From: Neofusicoccum parvum
Lineage: Eukaryota; Ascomycota; Dothideomycetes; Botryosphaeriales; Botryosphaeriaceae
Length of the DNA: 64,000 nucleotides
Assembly (NCBI GenBank): GCA_020912385.1
Contig: CP087211.1
Coordinates: 806,001-870,000 of the forward strand
Reading direction: 5' to 3'
Numbering within the stretch: position 1 is the stretch's first letter; each line of letters begins with the position of its first letter. The translations under genes were made by a program, and so were the position numbers. A model generated the notes under the pieces. That model was not told the DNA's origin and searched no databases. It was given only the letters and a program-made list of their open reading frames with translations. Below, piece by piece: positions 50,508-62,300 of this stretch.

Positions 50508-51647
50508 TTAGAACCCGAGGTGCTTCGCGTAAGCTTCAGCGCCAGACCCTATGGGCTGGATCAACGTGTAGCTACGACCTCCACTCTTAGTTTCTTGAAC
50601 TCCATTGACCAAATACAACGGGGTTAAGTCCGGATCTTTCATATCGAAGTACAGCTTCGGGCGCTCCCTCCGATACAGCTCCGTGATGGTCCCATCATCG
50701 AAATGGACGGTCGTGTTGTAGGCCAGCGTCTCGGTGTTGAACGTCCACGGCCCTTCCAAGTTTCTGGAATAGAGATGCGCGCCTACGTTGGGCCCCTTCT
50801 CGTCCCGTTCCTCGATGTCTATCATGTAGTGGACCAGAATGTGCCAGTGCCCGCGCTTGTCCCGCCAGAGAAAGGGATCTTCGGTCCAGGGCTGACCTGA
50901 GGGGTTGAAAACACGCTCGTACGAGGCACTGTAGTTCTGGGCAACGTAGATGAGATTGTCTTCGACTGCGAATGCGATCCCGGATGTGGCGTTGCCCCGC
51001 GCGTAGAGCGGCCAGGGTGCCGGGTTCGTTGCGTTTGTGAGTATCTGCTTCCGTGGAGACCAGGTCTTCAGGTCAGGGGAGGTGGAGTACGAGATGTTGT
51101 TTGGCGCAATCTTTTGCGATCCACAAGTGTCCGGAATTGGATAATCTCTCCCGATGTAGTACAGGAGATAGAGCTCGTCGGCCGGGCTCCACACAGTTGT
51201 CGGATTGTGAGTAAATGGACCGAAAAGCTCTTGCGCCCAGGTATAGGGCCCACGCGGTCCGGTGGTTGACTCAGCCCTGATGATCGTGCTGAAAGGCTTC
51301 CAGCCGTTGAGGCCGCACCCATGAGCAAATTGTGAGGTGATGAGATGGAACTTCCTCTCGTCGTCGCGGTCTTGAAGAATTTGGCCACCCCAGGACGCGT
51401 TACCGGCCGTTCCCCCGCTGTAGGGATCTGAGGCGGTTGCATTGGTGTGGTTGTATCCCGAGAACTTGGTGGCGGGGTACAAGTCGAGCTCTCCACAATC
51501 CGCGGAGCGCCATCCGGGATCACAAATGCATGACCCGTCAGAGCAAACACCGTTCAGACTACAGTTTTCATCTGTTGTACATGCTGTGGTTGGTAAACCA
51601 AAAACAGACAAAGACAAAAGCGTTGATGCATTGGAGGAAGGACGCAT
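50508..51647 (-). CDS. Secreted EGF-like plus five-bladed beta-propeller (GH43-like) protein
   Basis: Single-exon gene of 379 aa. The N-terminus has a hydrophobic stretch (LLSLSVFGLPTTA) consistent with a signal peptide cut near residue 22. Immediately after it comes a compact EGF-like module, residues 23-53, with six cysteines in EGF order (C-x5-C-x5-C-x4-C-x-C-x8-C). The rest resembles the beta-propeller of GH43/GH32/arabinanase-type glycosidases: WGGQILQDRDDERKFHLITS, a Trp/Tyr-rich blade with YLLYYIGRDY, SYSTSPDLKTWSPRK and WTEDPFLWRDKRGHWHILVH. Several NxT/S sequons support secretion. Substrate and catalytic activity are unknown; I could not confirm the full acid triad. A TATA-like TTATAAAA lies about 100 bp upstream. 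Confidence 0.8.
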   Translation of the reverse strand: MRPSSNASTLLSLSVFGLPTTACTTDENCSLNGVCSDGSCICDPGWRSADCGELDLYPATKFSGYNHTNATASDPYSGGTAGNASWGGQILQDRDDERKFHLITSQFAHGCGLNGWKPFSTIIRAESTTGPRGPYTWAQELFGPFTHNPTTVWSPADELYLLYYIGRDYPIPDTCGSQKIAPNNISYSTSPDLKTWSPRKQILTNATNPAPWPLYARGNATSGIAFAVEDNLIYVAQNYSASYERVFNPSGQPWTEDPFLWRDKRGHWHILVHYMIDIEERDEKGPNVGAHLYSRNLEGPWTFNTETLAYNTTVHFDDGTITELYRRERPKLYFDMKDPDLTPLYLVNGVQETKSGGRSYTLIQPIGSGAEAYAKHLGF

Positions 51648-52546
51648 TGCCTCAGCGTGGGAGTAAGTGTGCTCTCTAAAAAAAAAATGATGGTTGTATA
51701 TGTCCGAGGTTGGCGTCCTTCAACTCCCAGCGAGAATTAGACAGTTATAAAACCACGTTCAGAGACTATCTTTGTCAAGTATGGAAACTTCAATTTGTCG
51801 TACCCAGATCACCCGAATGACCGAATAGCCCTGATGTTCGGAATACTCGTACGGCGAAAATCTGATCCTCCAATCCACCCGTCACGTTTAAATTCACCCC
51901 CGCATTTCTCCTCTCGCTTGTCGTATACTTAACTTAACCTGCAGTAGACCTATTTCCCCGCGCCCTACAAGCATGACTGCAATCAATTGTGCCAACTGCT
52001 CGTGCAAGGTCTCTTACATTACTCTTGGACACACAAATATGAGCAACATCATCAATCATCCGAAAGCCGTCGATCTCAAACTTCTCCTTTGTGTGAGAGC
52101 ATGACTAAACAGTCCTGAGATTCATCGAACCCTGCACTCGGTGTAAGGTCGATCGACTGCGGACTGTCTTGGTAGAAGCATGCGGAGATCCCAGCAAAGT
52201 ACGCAGTAGACATTCCGCTGCCATCGACAGGAACAGAACCATTTCGCTGTGACCAAGGACTCGTCCGTGTATCCCATTACACGCTCTCCATGGTTAATAA
52301 AAAATGAGTTAAACGTAAGTCGCAGGCTTAGCCACTCTTCATCGTACAAGATGGTGGCTCGTGCGGTAAAATGGCAGAATCACGATGCCAAAATTCAGTA
52401 GAGCAGACTGACCCGATGAATATTTGGGAAGGCGTGAGCCTTGATGCTAACACGCAAAGCGACCTAGAACCCAATGCAACTCCATACCCAAAAGATAAAC
52501 AGTCAAAAGAAGAAAGAAAAAAGCGGGGATCACGATTGCCTGTTGT
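51648..52546. other. Intergenic region upstream of the EGF-like gene
   Basis: 899 bp without a supported gene. It holds the promoter of the - strand EGF/propeller gene (TTATAAAA at about 51746) and the 3' flank of the telobox gene. An A run lies at about 51681-51689. Confidence 0.55.
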
Positions 52547-55311
52547 TCAGTCCTCGAAATCCTCTGGCCTGATCCCCCGGCGCCTATCCACATCGTCCTG
52601 GTGGTAAGCTCCTAACGACAGCGTCTCGAAACCTGGTGGCAGAGCCTGTCCGGCACTAGGGTAGTAGTCAGCAAGGCGTTATTTCGAGGTTGGCTCCACG
52701 AGCACACTTACACTTGGTGGGCTTTAACGATGTTCCTAGCTTTGTCTTTTAGATTAACGTGAGTCCTGTGGACCAAGACATTACCTCGCGCTGCATCCGC
52801 TTCTTTGATTGCTTTCCAAGGTTGCGTCGCTTGGCAGAACTCCGCAACGTATTCTGTGAGGACGTTGACTTCTTCATCGTTCCAAGCTCTTCGTGTTTTA
52901 GTAGCGCGACTATGCGTCGTGGCCCTGGCTTGCTGCGTCGCAACTCTCAGTTGGTCCGCGTGTGATGGTCTGCGTTCGTCATCACTGTCCTCAACCTGGG
53001 GTTCTGTTCTGCGAATCGGTATGGGCCTTGCTTGACTTTGCTCACGTGCTGTGGGCGGCGGTACAGATGACGGCACATAGCGCGCCTGTTTCTGGACTGG
53101 TGCCTGTCGCCTGTTCTTCGTGACATGCGTCTCAAATTCGTCCTCATCGTCCTCTGATTCTGTTGGAGCACGCTTCCTTTTCTCCTGGGACTTTCTGGGC
53201 GACATAGTATTCTTTTCGGGTGGCGATTGTGATTCTTCAAACGAAACCCGCGTTGCGCCAGGCTGTTTGTCATAGAATGACTTTGACTTGCGAGGTGTGC
53301 TGCCAGGGTCCGCTGATAGTCTCCGCATGTTCTCCTTGTTTTGCTTCTCTCGTTGCCGTAATTTTTCGAGGTCTTCCTGCATCGCGCTTCGCTCCCCGGG
53401 CGGATTGATGAACGTTCTCGAATCGTCATCTTCCTCCTCTTCCTCCTCCAGGACAGGTGGCTGATAGTCTTCTGAAGCAGCTTGGGAAGCAGAACCATTT
53501 GCTGCAACACGCTCCTTTGTTGTTCTTTTCGGCTCGTCTTCTATGACATTGATTTCTTGGCCGGAAAGACGAGCCATGCGTCTTCTCAGGACACTGAGAA
53601 CGCCCGGAGCGGTTTTAGGTATGTTTTGGCATTGAGACTCTGGTTCCGTGGTAGATGCACCTTGGCTTTGCGATGCGCTGTGTTTGCGCTTTCCAGAGGG
53701 CTGCGTGATACGTGTTTCGAGGTGGTCTTTCAGTGATGCCTGAATTTCAGAAACACCTCCTAGCGCATTTATCTCATCCTCTAGCTCAACGTTGCGGAGA
53801 CGAGCCCAATCCAGGGTACGAGTGACGAAATCGGTCCACGGGAACTCGGACTCAAGCCTCTCGGAATCAAGGTAATTGCCTTCTTCCAGATCCTCCTGGT
53901 CCCCGCGGAAAGATTGCCGGATTCTTGCGATCCTTCGGAGGACGGTATCTTTGATGGGTGCTGGTAGATCGTCATCGCCCGACCCAAGACCCAAGACCTC
54001 CCATCCACGGAGGCGTGATCCTTCAGCAGAATTATTCTCCTCATCTGGAACTGCGAAAAAAATGGATTGAAGCGTGGCATCTGGGTCGAAGCCTTGCTCA
54101 TTTTGGTCTCTGACCAGCAGAGAAATGGCAAACTGCGTGCGGATGTCGAGAGCGAGCGTGAAAGTTTCCTCAATCAGAGTACTGCCTCCTGGACTGGAAT
54201 CCTCCTGTTCGTTGTCATGAAGCGAGGATACGACGTTCCGGGGAAATGTGTTGTCCAAAGCAAGGAGAGCGTCGAATATGTCGAGTTTCTCGCGCGCTAG
54301 AGTAACCATTTGCTTGGCAAACGTTGCCACATTTGCCTTGTAGAGGATAGAATCCGGTCGGCGAAATGCATTTTCGGATTCATAGATGGCTGTTTCGCCG
54401 GCAAAGGAGGCGAGGACAGTATCGCGATTGATGAAGTCACCGGTACCAAAATTCTTGCGTGCTTCTTTGAAACGGTCTGCACGTTTCTCAAGGACACGGC
54501 TGACTCGAGAAATGGGACTGATGGCTTCAGAAGCAACGGATGTTAGATGATCCACGGATGCGGTTTTCGGTGCAAGGATGTCCAGGATCTTGCCAGCGTC
54601 TGCGCTCAAGTCGTCAAGGAACTCAAGCATTAAGTCAGAGTCCAAGTCGGCAGGGTCATGGACGGTCTGAGCAGCCGAGATTGCGGTGGACCCGGAGATG
54701 TTGGACTGAGCACCGGGTGACTGGTGAACGGCGTACTCATGATTAGAGATTAACGAAGGTGGAGTTACCTCGCGGGCACCAGTAAACTCCTCCGCGGTCG
54801 ACTCTGGAAGATTTGGGTACTGGACATCAACATTTTCTTGAACAATTGAAAGGTCTGGATTGAAGATATCAGCGATGTCTGGGTGATGATGAGAAAGAAG
54901 CTGCGCAGATAAAGTCGATCAATGCCAATCGCGCACGGATCCCAATTGCAGTCAGAGCTCACGACCTCGATTGCAACCCTGACAGCAACCCTAGCAGCAG
55001 CCCTGACAGCAGCCCTGACAACCCACAACAGTAGGGATCAGGACTTATGGGCCGGACCACGACAACAGAAAATTTTACTTACTTCGTGGTGCGGTTCTTC
55101 GGGATGCGCGGGTAGCACGTCCAGCGGCACTGTCTACGCTGCCAGCGCTTTCAACACTGGCCCCACGAGCTGCCCTGCGTGTGGTTCTGGCGACAGGCTG
55201 TTCTTGCGGGTGATCAATGTCGCGGCTCTGGCTGCGGGTGGTGCGGGTAGGTTTTGGTGGTCGGTCGGGCTGCGGGACGGTGCGCGAAGGGGCGCGTCTG
55301 CGTTCCGCCAT
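52547..55311 (-). CDS. Telobox Myb protein, TRF/Tbf1/Taz1-like telomere-repeat binding factor
   Basis: Predicted nuclear DNA-binding protein. Exons on the - strand: 55311-55083, 54878-52712, 52655-52547, giving 834 aa. Intron 1 (204 nt) was placed by phase: the acceptor CACCCAG gives NIADIFNPDLSIVQEN. Intron 3' (56 nt) gives the tail AGQALPPGFETL...PEDFED. Residues 1-76 are Arg/Pro/Ser-rich and basic. A helical region around residues 160-480 may correspond to the TRFH dimerisation domain, but this is a guess. The middle is disordered and charged, with an acidic run EEEEEEDDD. The C-terminal Myb/SANT domain starts at RRAWNDEEVNVLTEYVAEF and carries the telobox VNLKDKARN at residues 784-792, the recognition helix signature (VxLKDKxRN) of telomere-repeat binders. 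Direct binding to TTAGGG is inferred. Confidence 0.78.
54974..55021. repeat. 12-bp tandem repeat in intron 1 of the telobox gene
   Basis: Four imperfect copies of CAGCCCTGACAG. The second copy reads CAACCCTAGCAG and so contains AACCCTAG (54987-54994), a near match to fungal telobox target sites (ARCCCTAA). Confidence 0.8.
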
Positions 55312-56579
55312 GGCCGGTTCGACGCGAGCTGCTGCAAGCTATCGGTTGGCAGTGCCTCGTCGGAACCACGGGCTGCAGAACGACCGCGCTCGGCGATGCA
55401 ATTGCTGCTCCGTGGATGGAGTCAGGCAGGACGTTGATGCAGATGGAAGAAGAGAGTGAGGAGGTGTTTGTTGCGGTGAGGCGATTGCGACCGGGAAAGA
55501 AGGGTTAGGGTTGCAGCGCGAGGTCACGTGATCAGACGCGTCCTCGTAAACACCGTCCATCGGCGCCAGCGCAATGAGCCAACAAAAGCAGTTGGTGGTA
55601 AGCTGCGTTGGGCAACCATCATGGAGGGGGACCAACACCGTATGCAATGTCTCGAGGCAGAGACGCGTTCCAGAGGACGCTTGAGCTGATAAATTGCGAT
55701 CTCGAGGTTTGGCAAATGATTTGCTGTCCAGGGAAATCTTCCGCCGCCATCTACGGCGACGTCTTATGAGAATGCGATGGACGCTGTTACACGGTCGGTT
55801 CTTGAAGTAGTCCATACATGAGCTGATGAAGCATTCTTCCAGATCACTGCACACTTGCGGCCGGACGGATGCTTCAGCTGGCCATGGAGGCACGCACGTG
55901 TTGCAATGGTCCCAGGGTCAACACACCCACAAACCCTATCTGGCAGTGCTCGACAAATCCAGAAATCCTTGCGGCGATCAGCGCCGGCTCGTTTGGCGAT
56001 CGTGCAACCGTCGCGCGGGAGATTGGACATTTGCTTGGGCTGTTCGCGTCGGGGACTCGGGGCCGCCGGCGCACAGCTGCGCAGAGCTCGCGCACCGCCG
56101 CTGACCCTCCCTGACCCGCATCATCTCAACATTGATTCAATCGTCGGCCCAATCGCAGAGAGCATATTCCGCGGGACAGGCGCGCAGCACGGAACCGGTT
56201 AGGCGCCTTGTTTCCAGCAGTTCCAGCCCCTTGCGCAGGGCGCTTCAACTTACGTAGCCCCTGCACCGCCTCAGGGCTACCAGCCCGTCATCCTGGCTGC
56301 CCCGGTCGACTTTCTCCTGCTCCACGCCGAAGCCACCTAGTCTCACTCTCAACCTCGCAGATGCACCACGACCCGACACGGCCACGCTTCCTTTCCTAAC
56401 CACCTCTTCCTCCGGGGCCCGTCCACCCAAGGCCGCCGACGTCCACTCCTTGACTTAATTCCGCCTTCTACAGCTTTCTGTTCGCCCGCGCGCAGCCCTA
56501 CGTCAGCGACGAGCCGCCGCTATTCCCAGCTCCCCCTTTACCTGTTCTCCTACTCTCGCCACCTCCAGCGCCGGAAACT
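55312..56579. other. Divergent promoter region, telobox gene and gdt1
   Basis: 1268 bp without a supported gene between the two divergent start codons. The half next to gdt1 (about 56200-56570) is CT-rich. A - strand frame of 184 codons at 55339-55893 has no family content. Confidence 0.55.
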
Positions 56580-58262
56580 ATGATCCTCAGGAAGCAGAAA
56601 ATAGCAGCTCTGCTGCTCCTCCTCCCCGTCCTTTCCTCGGCTCTAGTCGTCGACGTGGACGGGAATGGCGTGCAGAAGGTCCGCGACGCCCAAAAGGACA
56701 GCGCATCGGCTACAAATAAACTCGAAGTCGGTACCAAGGATGCGCCCGTAGATGGCTACGATGGAAAGCCTCACGACGGTCCGTTCGTCGTCGCGGACAC
56801 CAAGGAAAAGCCCGCGAAGGGCTCTGACAGCACCAAGACCACGAGCACCGAATCGCTCTCCGACACGATAATGGTAGACCAGAAGAAGATTTCGTCCGAG
56901 CTCTTGACCGACAAGGACATTGGCGTCATGGATGATCCGGATCGCATCTCGCCGAAGAAGGGCACTACGGGCACAGAGGGTGGAGTCACGCAGAGGACCA
57001 AGGAGCACAAGGCGCTGGAGCAAGAGAAGGGCGAGAAGCTCGGGAAGGTTCCCGTGTCGCCAGACGAAGAGCGCCCCTTATCCAATGATGAGCAGGAGCG
57101 TATGGGTGTAGACACCGCGGACGAGGAAGACGCTGACCTCCTGTCGGCGTCCGAGAAAGCGAAGGGCGCGGCTGGCTTGGCGGTTTGTGGCCTCCATTCG
57201 CCCAAGCAGGTCTCAGAACCGCAATTGGAAAAAAGCTAACGATTTGCTACCCCAGAAACCCACAGATCTCCCAGACACGCCACACGGCGATAGCGGATCC
57301 TCCAAGCCCGTCATTCCAAGCATGCCCAAGGACTCCTACGATTCCTCCAAGACTTCAACGACAGTTGCGGAAGATGAAGGAGAGGAGGGCCTCATCCAGC
57401 CGTTCCACTCCTTCGTCCTCTCCTTCATGATGATCATCTTTTCCGAAATTGGCGACAAGACTTTCCTCGTCGCCGCGCTCATGGCCATGCGCCACCCCCG
57501 CCTGGTCGTCTTCACTGCGGCCTTTGCCGCCCTTATCACCATGACCGTCCTCTCCGCCGTACTGGGCCACGCAGTCCCGACACTCCTCCCCAAGAAGCTC
57601 ACCAGCCTTGCCGCCGCAGTCCTCTTCTTTGTTTTTGGCGTAAAGCTGCTCCGTGAAGGCCTCGCAATGAGCCCTGACGAGGGTGTTGGTGAGGAGATGA
57701 AGGAAGTCGAAGCCGAGCTGGCGGAAAAAGAGCACAGCCTGGGCAAGCGACGCCGCTCGTCCGTCACGCCGTACGCCCTGGAAGCTGGTACCCGCGGCCG
57801 TCGCTCGCGTTCGAACAGTCGCCTGCCCACTCACCGTAGTCCCTCTTCTTCGCCCGCAAGGTCTCCGTCTCCTGCCGGTGCGTCTTTGTCTAACGCTCTG
57901 AACGGTTTGAACAACCTCTTTTCTCTGCTTCTCAGCCCTGCTTGGGTCCAGACGTTCATCATGACCTTCCTTGGTGAATGGGGAGACAGGAGTCAGATTG
58001 CAACGATTGCAATGGCTGCTGGTCAGGACTACTGGTGGGTCACTGCTGGTGCTGTTGTCGGTCACGGGTTGTGTACTAGTGCCGCAGTTCTCGGCGGCAG
58101 AGCCATTGCAGGAAAAGTCAGCATGCGCGTTGGTAAGCCACTCTCAATTGCACATCCAAAGGAGCCTACTGTGTTAACGGATCATCAGTCACTCTCGGCG
58201 GCGCCATCGCATTCTTGGTCTTCGGTGTTATTTACCTCTTCGAGTCTTTGTACGCGGACTAG
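56580..58262 (+). CDS. gdt1: Gdt1/TMEM165 family Golgi cation transporter (UPF0016)
   Basis: Transporter of Ca2+/Mn2+ into the Golgi, needed for glycosylation and calcium balance; human TMEM165 loss causes a glycosylation disorder. Exons 56580-57182, 57256-58132 and 58189-58262 give 517 aa. It has a signal peptide (KIAALLLLLPVLSSALVV) and then a charged, disordered lumenal region to about residue 245, much longer than in yeast Gdt1. The two hallmark ExGD(K/R)(T/S) motifs are intact: EIGDKT at 265-270 in the first repeat and EWGDRS in the second. Six or seven membrane spans are split by a basic Ser/Arg-rich loop (SRSNSRLPTHRSPSSSPARS), a likely phosphorylated cytosolic loop. The last intron restores the final span and short tail (VIYLFESLYAD). 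Confidence 0.93.
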
Positions 58263-59281
58263 ACGCATCTTCCCTCTTTTCCATAGCGCATAAGCCGCCG
58301 GTACCATTGAAGAGCAAGGATGGCTCTTTCGACAGATAATTTGTGTTTTAATAAACGAGTTGCGTATTAGTTCTTGATTCCGGTTCCTTATCACGCAACG
58401 CCGGCCTCCCGTCCTTCTTCATCTTCTTCTTGATGTCCTTTTTCGCCTGTAGGATACGAAAGTTTGGCTACAGACCGGTTTCATTTTGGGGATATGGGGT
58501 TCATCAGGGCTGCTCGTTAAGGCGACGGGGGGTTTTACCACAAAAAAAGAATAGCGGTGCATCGAGGCATGGCTTATGGCGTACTTATGCAGGAGATCCC
58601 AGGTTCAACTTTTTGTCTTCACGGTCCTTTGGTGGTGCTGGTGGGATCAAAACTTGCTGGTTGAGAATTCTAAGACCGTTCATGATTCTTTACTTACTGC
58701 CCACAATCGAGACGTCCACGCGCGAGGCTGACCATTTAGGTGAAATCTAGAACTCTGGAGATGGGGTTGTCCCGAACTTCTGCAAGAGAATGGTGCTGCA
58801 GCCTTGCGACAGGAATGATCCAAGCCGAAAACTTCTCTTGTCGTAGAAAGTCAAAGCATGCCTCCGGATGTAAAAGTCACTCAGAGCAGTCGCCAAAGCT
58901 ATCCGGACGAATGCGTCGGATCCCTACGCAGTAGTAGATGTCAAAGGCACTTTGGCGCTCGCCGTCGGCTGCAGAACCTCTCTGCAGGCTAGCCCACTCA
59001 ACGCCGCAACATGCATGGATGCCAAGGCTGACATGCTTCTGAGGGTCGGACCTGGTCTCGCTCAGCCTATCAGGGAACAAGGACAAGGCAATATGTGTAG
59101 CCGAGCGAGTGAGAAAGCCACGAGCCTCAGCTGACGTAGAACACAGCCCAGCTCACAGCCCGCCCCACATCCCACTCCACCTCAGAGTATTAGTATCTCG
59201 AGAAGCCGCAGCCGCTACATCTTCTCATCAAGGCCTTGCAGCTTCACGTCAGCGACCGTCTGCATTCATGTCAGCAACAGC
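58263..59281. other. Intergenic region between gdt1 and the NLR gene
   Basis: 1019 bp without a supported gene. Base composition drops towards AT compared with the housekeeping region, marking the start of the NLR locus. Confidence 0.55.
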
Positions 59282-62200
59282 ATGGTGACCGAAGGCCCTA
59301 TCCTCCTGTGGGAGGGCACTGAGCCTGTCGCGGAGTGGGTCTCTATCAGCCTTGCAGGCACGTATTGGAAACTGACTGTACATGCCAGCGTTTGGCTTGT
59401 CCACGGCTTGAGGGGAGATGCCATCAAGACTTGGTCGAAAGGTGAGAGTCTGGCCTTAAGCACTCGGGCCGTCTGACAGGTTGGATTGTTGCTGATCTTT
59501 GTAGGCGACGTCTGCTGGCCACGTGATCTCCTTCCGCAAGAGATTTCTAATATACGAGTCTCCTCCTGGGGCTATGATTCCAATGTGGCAAATTGGAGCG
59601 GCTCAGTGAGCCAGGCTAGCATTTTCGGCCACGGAGAGAATCTTCTCCGTGACATTGCTAGCAAGCGCGTGGCTGATCATGTACGGAAGATTTTCCGAGA
59701 AGATGTGAATTCAAATGGCTAAGCGACGACAGGAGAAGAGAGCATTGATATTTGTGGGCCACAGCCTCGGCGGCCTGGTAATCAAGCAGGTATGATCCTC
59801 CTGAATTCTCGCGCGTTTCTTCTGCATTTTGGACAGTAGACTCATTAAGATCAGGCTCTCATCGGGTCATCCCAGTACTTCCACAACAAGGAGAACGAAC
59901 GGCTTGGGATCATATATCAGCAGACTGAGGCACTGGGAAGTGTTCACACCGGGATGAGATAGTCACTCACTCACAACGGAGGCAGTTATTTCTTGGCACA
60001 CCTCACCGCGGAAGCGACAAGACGGACTTGGCCCAGATGGTAGCCAACATTGCCAAAATTTCACTGCGTAAACCAAACAACAAGCTCATCAGAACGATAT
60101 CTCGCGAATCCGACGTCCTGGAACAGCAGAGACAGGCATTCGCCTCAATATCGAACAATATGCGCATTGCATGTTTCTACGAGGAGATGCCCACATCCTT
60201 CCGGAGATTTATGAAGGTTGATCTGGGAGTGGTGCGTGAGATTCGTGGATGTCTTGAGTACTTTCCTCAGGCTGACGCCCAAGCAGATTGTTCCGGAATA
60301 CTCTGCCTCCATTGACGGCTTTAGCATTGAACGAATAGGAGTCCGGGCTGACCATTTCGCAATGTGTAAGTTTTCCGCCAGTTCTGAGTTGGGTTTCCAG
60401 CGCATCATAGGCCGTTTGAGGGAGTACGTACACCTCGCGGAAGAAAACATCGCCGCAGCGTTGGCTCAAAGGCAACTGGAGGAGACGGCTTTGGCTGAGG
60501 AAAAAGAAAGAGGTATGCTGAATGCCTGAAATGACATCCGTCCACATTAAGCAGTAGTGGATGATACAAAGGAGCCTACTTAAAAGACATGTCGGCTGAT
60601 TTTTGCATATAGACCGGAGGAGCCTTCTGAAAAGTCTTGAATTTGATGGAATGTATTTTGAGGAAGACGCTGTCACTAAAGCCCATGAAAATACGTTCAA
60701 ATGGCTTTTTAAAGAACAGTCAGAATCGGAAAAGGACAATTCGCCCCCAACAGACACCGGACCATCTGCTTTCCTTCCATGGCTTTGCTCCCCTGGACCC
60801 ATTTTCTGGATTACTGGTAAAGCTGGATCGGGTAAATCTACTCTCATGAAGTACATCTTCACACATCCCAAGTTTTCCGAGAACTTGGAGCACTGGGCTG
60901 GAGATGATCAGCTGGTCACTGCCAAATTTTTCATCATCAATCGCGCACCTTCTCCCCTTCAGAAATCTGGGGTGGGGCTCTTGCGGTCACTACTTGTCCA
61001 GCTCTTGGAAGCTTCGCCGGAATTCGTATCGATAATCACCAGATCCAGAGGTCAGGGGAGGAGAGAAGAGCGTCCGACAGAGAACATGGGATGGACATGG
61101 TTCCAGCTCCAGAGGGCTTTTGAAGCATGTCTAGCTCAGAAACCAAGAGGCGTGAAAATTTGCTTTGTGGTAGATGGACTTGATGAGTACAACATCCCTT
61201 CGAAGTCTTCTGATCCTGGGGAACCAGAGACTACGACCTTTTCCAAGCAACAGAGAGGCTTCGAGGAGATCGTCAGGTTCTTCCTGGAAGCATGGAATTA
61301 TCCAGGGATAAAATTTTGTCTTGCAAGCCGCCCACTGATCACCTTCGATGACCAACTCCGGGATTTTCCCAACATTAACCTACACGATCTCACTAAGCGC
61401 GACATGAGGAATTACATCGAGGATCAACTTTCCAAACGAACATCGCAATTAGAACTTTTGGGAGAGCCACACGCAAAAGAAAAGATTACAAACACTGTTC
61501 AAGAGAAAGCCAATGGCGTCTTCCTATGGGTTCGGCTGGTTATCGACAAAATCCTTCTCAAACTACGGAATAGAGATGACTTTGCTTCCATCGAGTCGGA
61601 GCTGCGAGCTCTTCCAGATGAACTGGGAGGACCCGACGGTTTATATGCCCTGATGTTACTGGATGATGTGGTACCAGAGAACAGAGCAGAGGGCATTAGG
61701 ATACTCTACCATATTCTTGTCCTCAGCGCAAAGACATTCACGACGTTCGGCCTCGAGGTTGTCGAACATTTGAGTGGCAACCCAGACACTTTGCTCGCAT
61801 CCATACGACACCTTTATCCTCTGCTCCTATCTGAAGACGATATAGATCGTCGTATAAAACGCTTTGAGGGGAGGGTGAAAAGCTGTTGCGCTGGTCTTGC
61901 AGAAGTCTACTTGGCTGGCCAAAGAAATCATGAAAGGCCAGGCTATGACTCGTGCAGATTCATACACGAAACAGTACAAGAATTTCTGATCGAGGGTCTT
62001 GTGTCAAATCAAAAGCTCGTCGAGCTGAAAGCAGACGAAAATGAGAGCAGTGTGCGAGCTGTCGGGGCACTCGTGGCGCATTTGTTCCTCATCAAAACGG
62101 TCAGAGATCCTTGGCCCGACTCTATTTACCGGCCCTTCGAAGTTGCATCCAGCGCATTGGAACTATTGGACCAACAAGGTGTTCGTTATCGCGCGTCCCT

Positions 62201-62300
62201 CTATTTTGAGTTCCTCGATGAAGTCCGCTTTATTGGCAAATTGCTTGAGTCTCGATATGGCGAGTTTGAGTCCACTGTAACGGCGGGCCTCTACCTCTAA
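59282..62300 (+). CDS. Fungal NLR-type receptor: SesB-like alpha/beta-hydrolase + NACHT, C-terminally truncated
   Basis: STAND-class NTPase of the kind involved in fungal non-self recognition and programmed cell death. Eight exons (59282-59334, 59389-59441, 59505-59680, 59724-59789, 59855-59941, 59986-60231, 60287-60512, 60613-62300) give 864 aa in one frame. The N-terminal SesB/PGAP1-like hydrolase has VWLVHGLRG, WPRDLLPQEI, the nucleophile elbow GHSLGG (S108) and FLGTPHRGSDK. The NACHT domain has Walker A GKAGSGKST (371-379), Walker B FVVDGLDEY, and CLASRP (sensor-type). The protein stops at 62300 after TAGLYL, where relatives begin ankyrin repeats. Two introns are suspect: 59681-59723 is only 43 nt, and 59942-59985 (44 nt) uses a poor GTTCAC donor. 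Either the gene is decaying or those junctions are misplaced. Confidence 0.75.
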
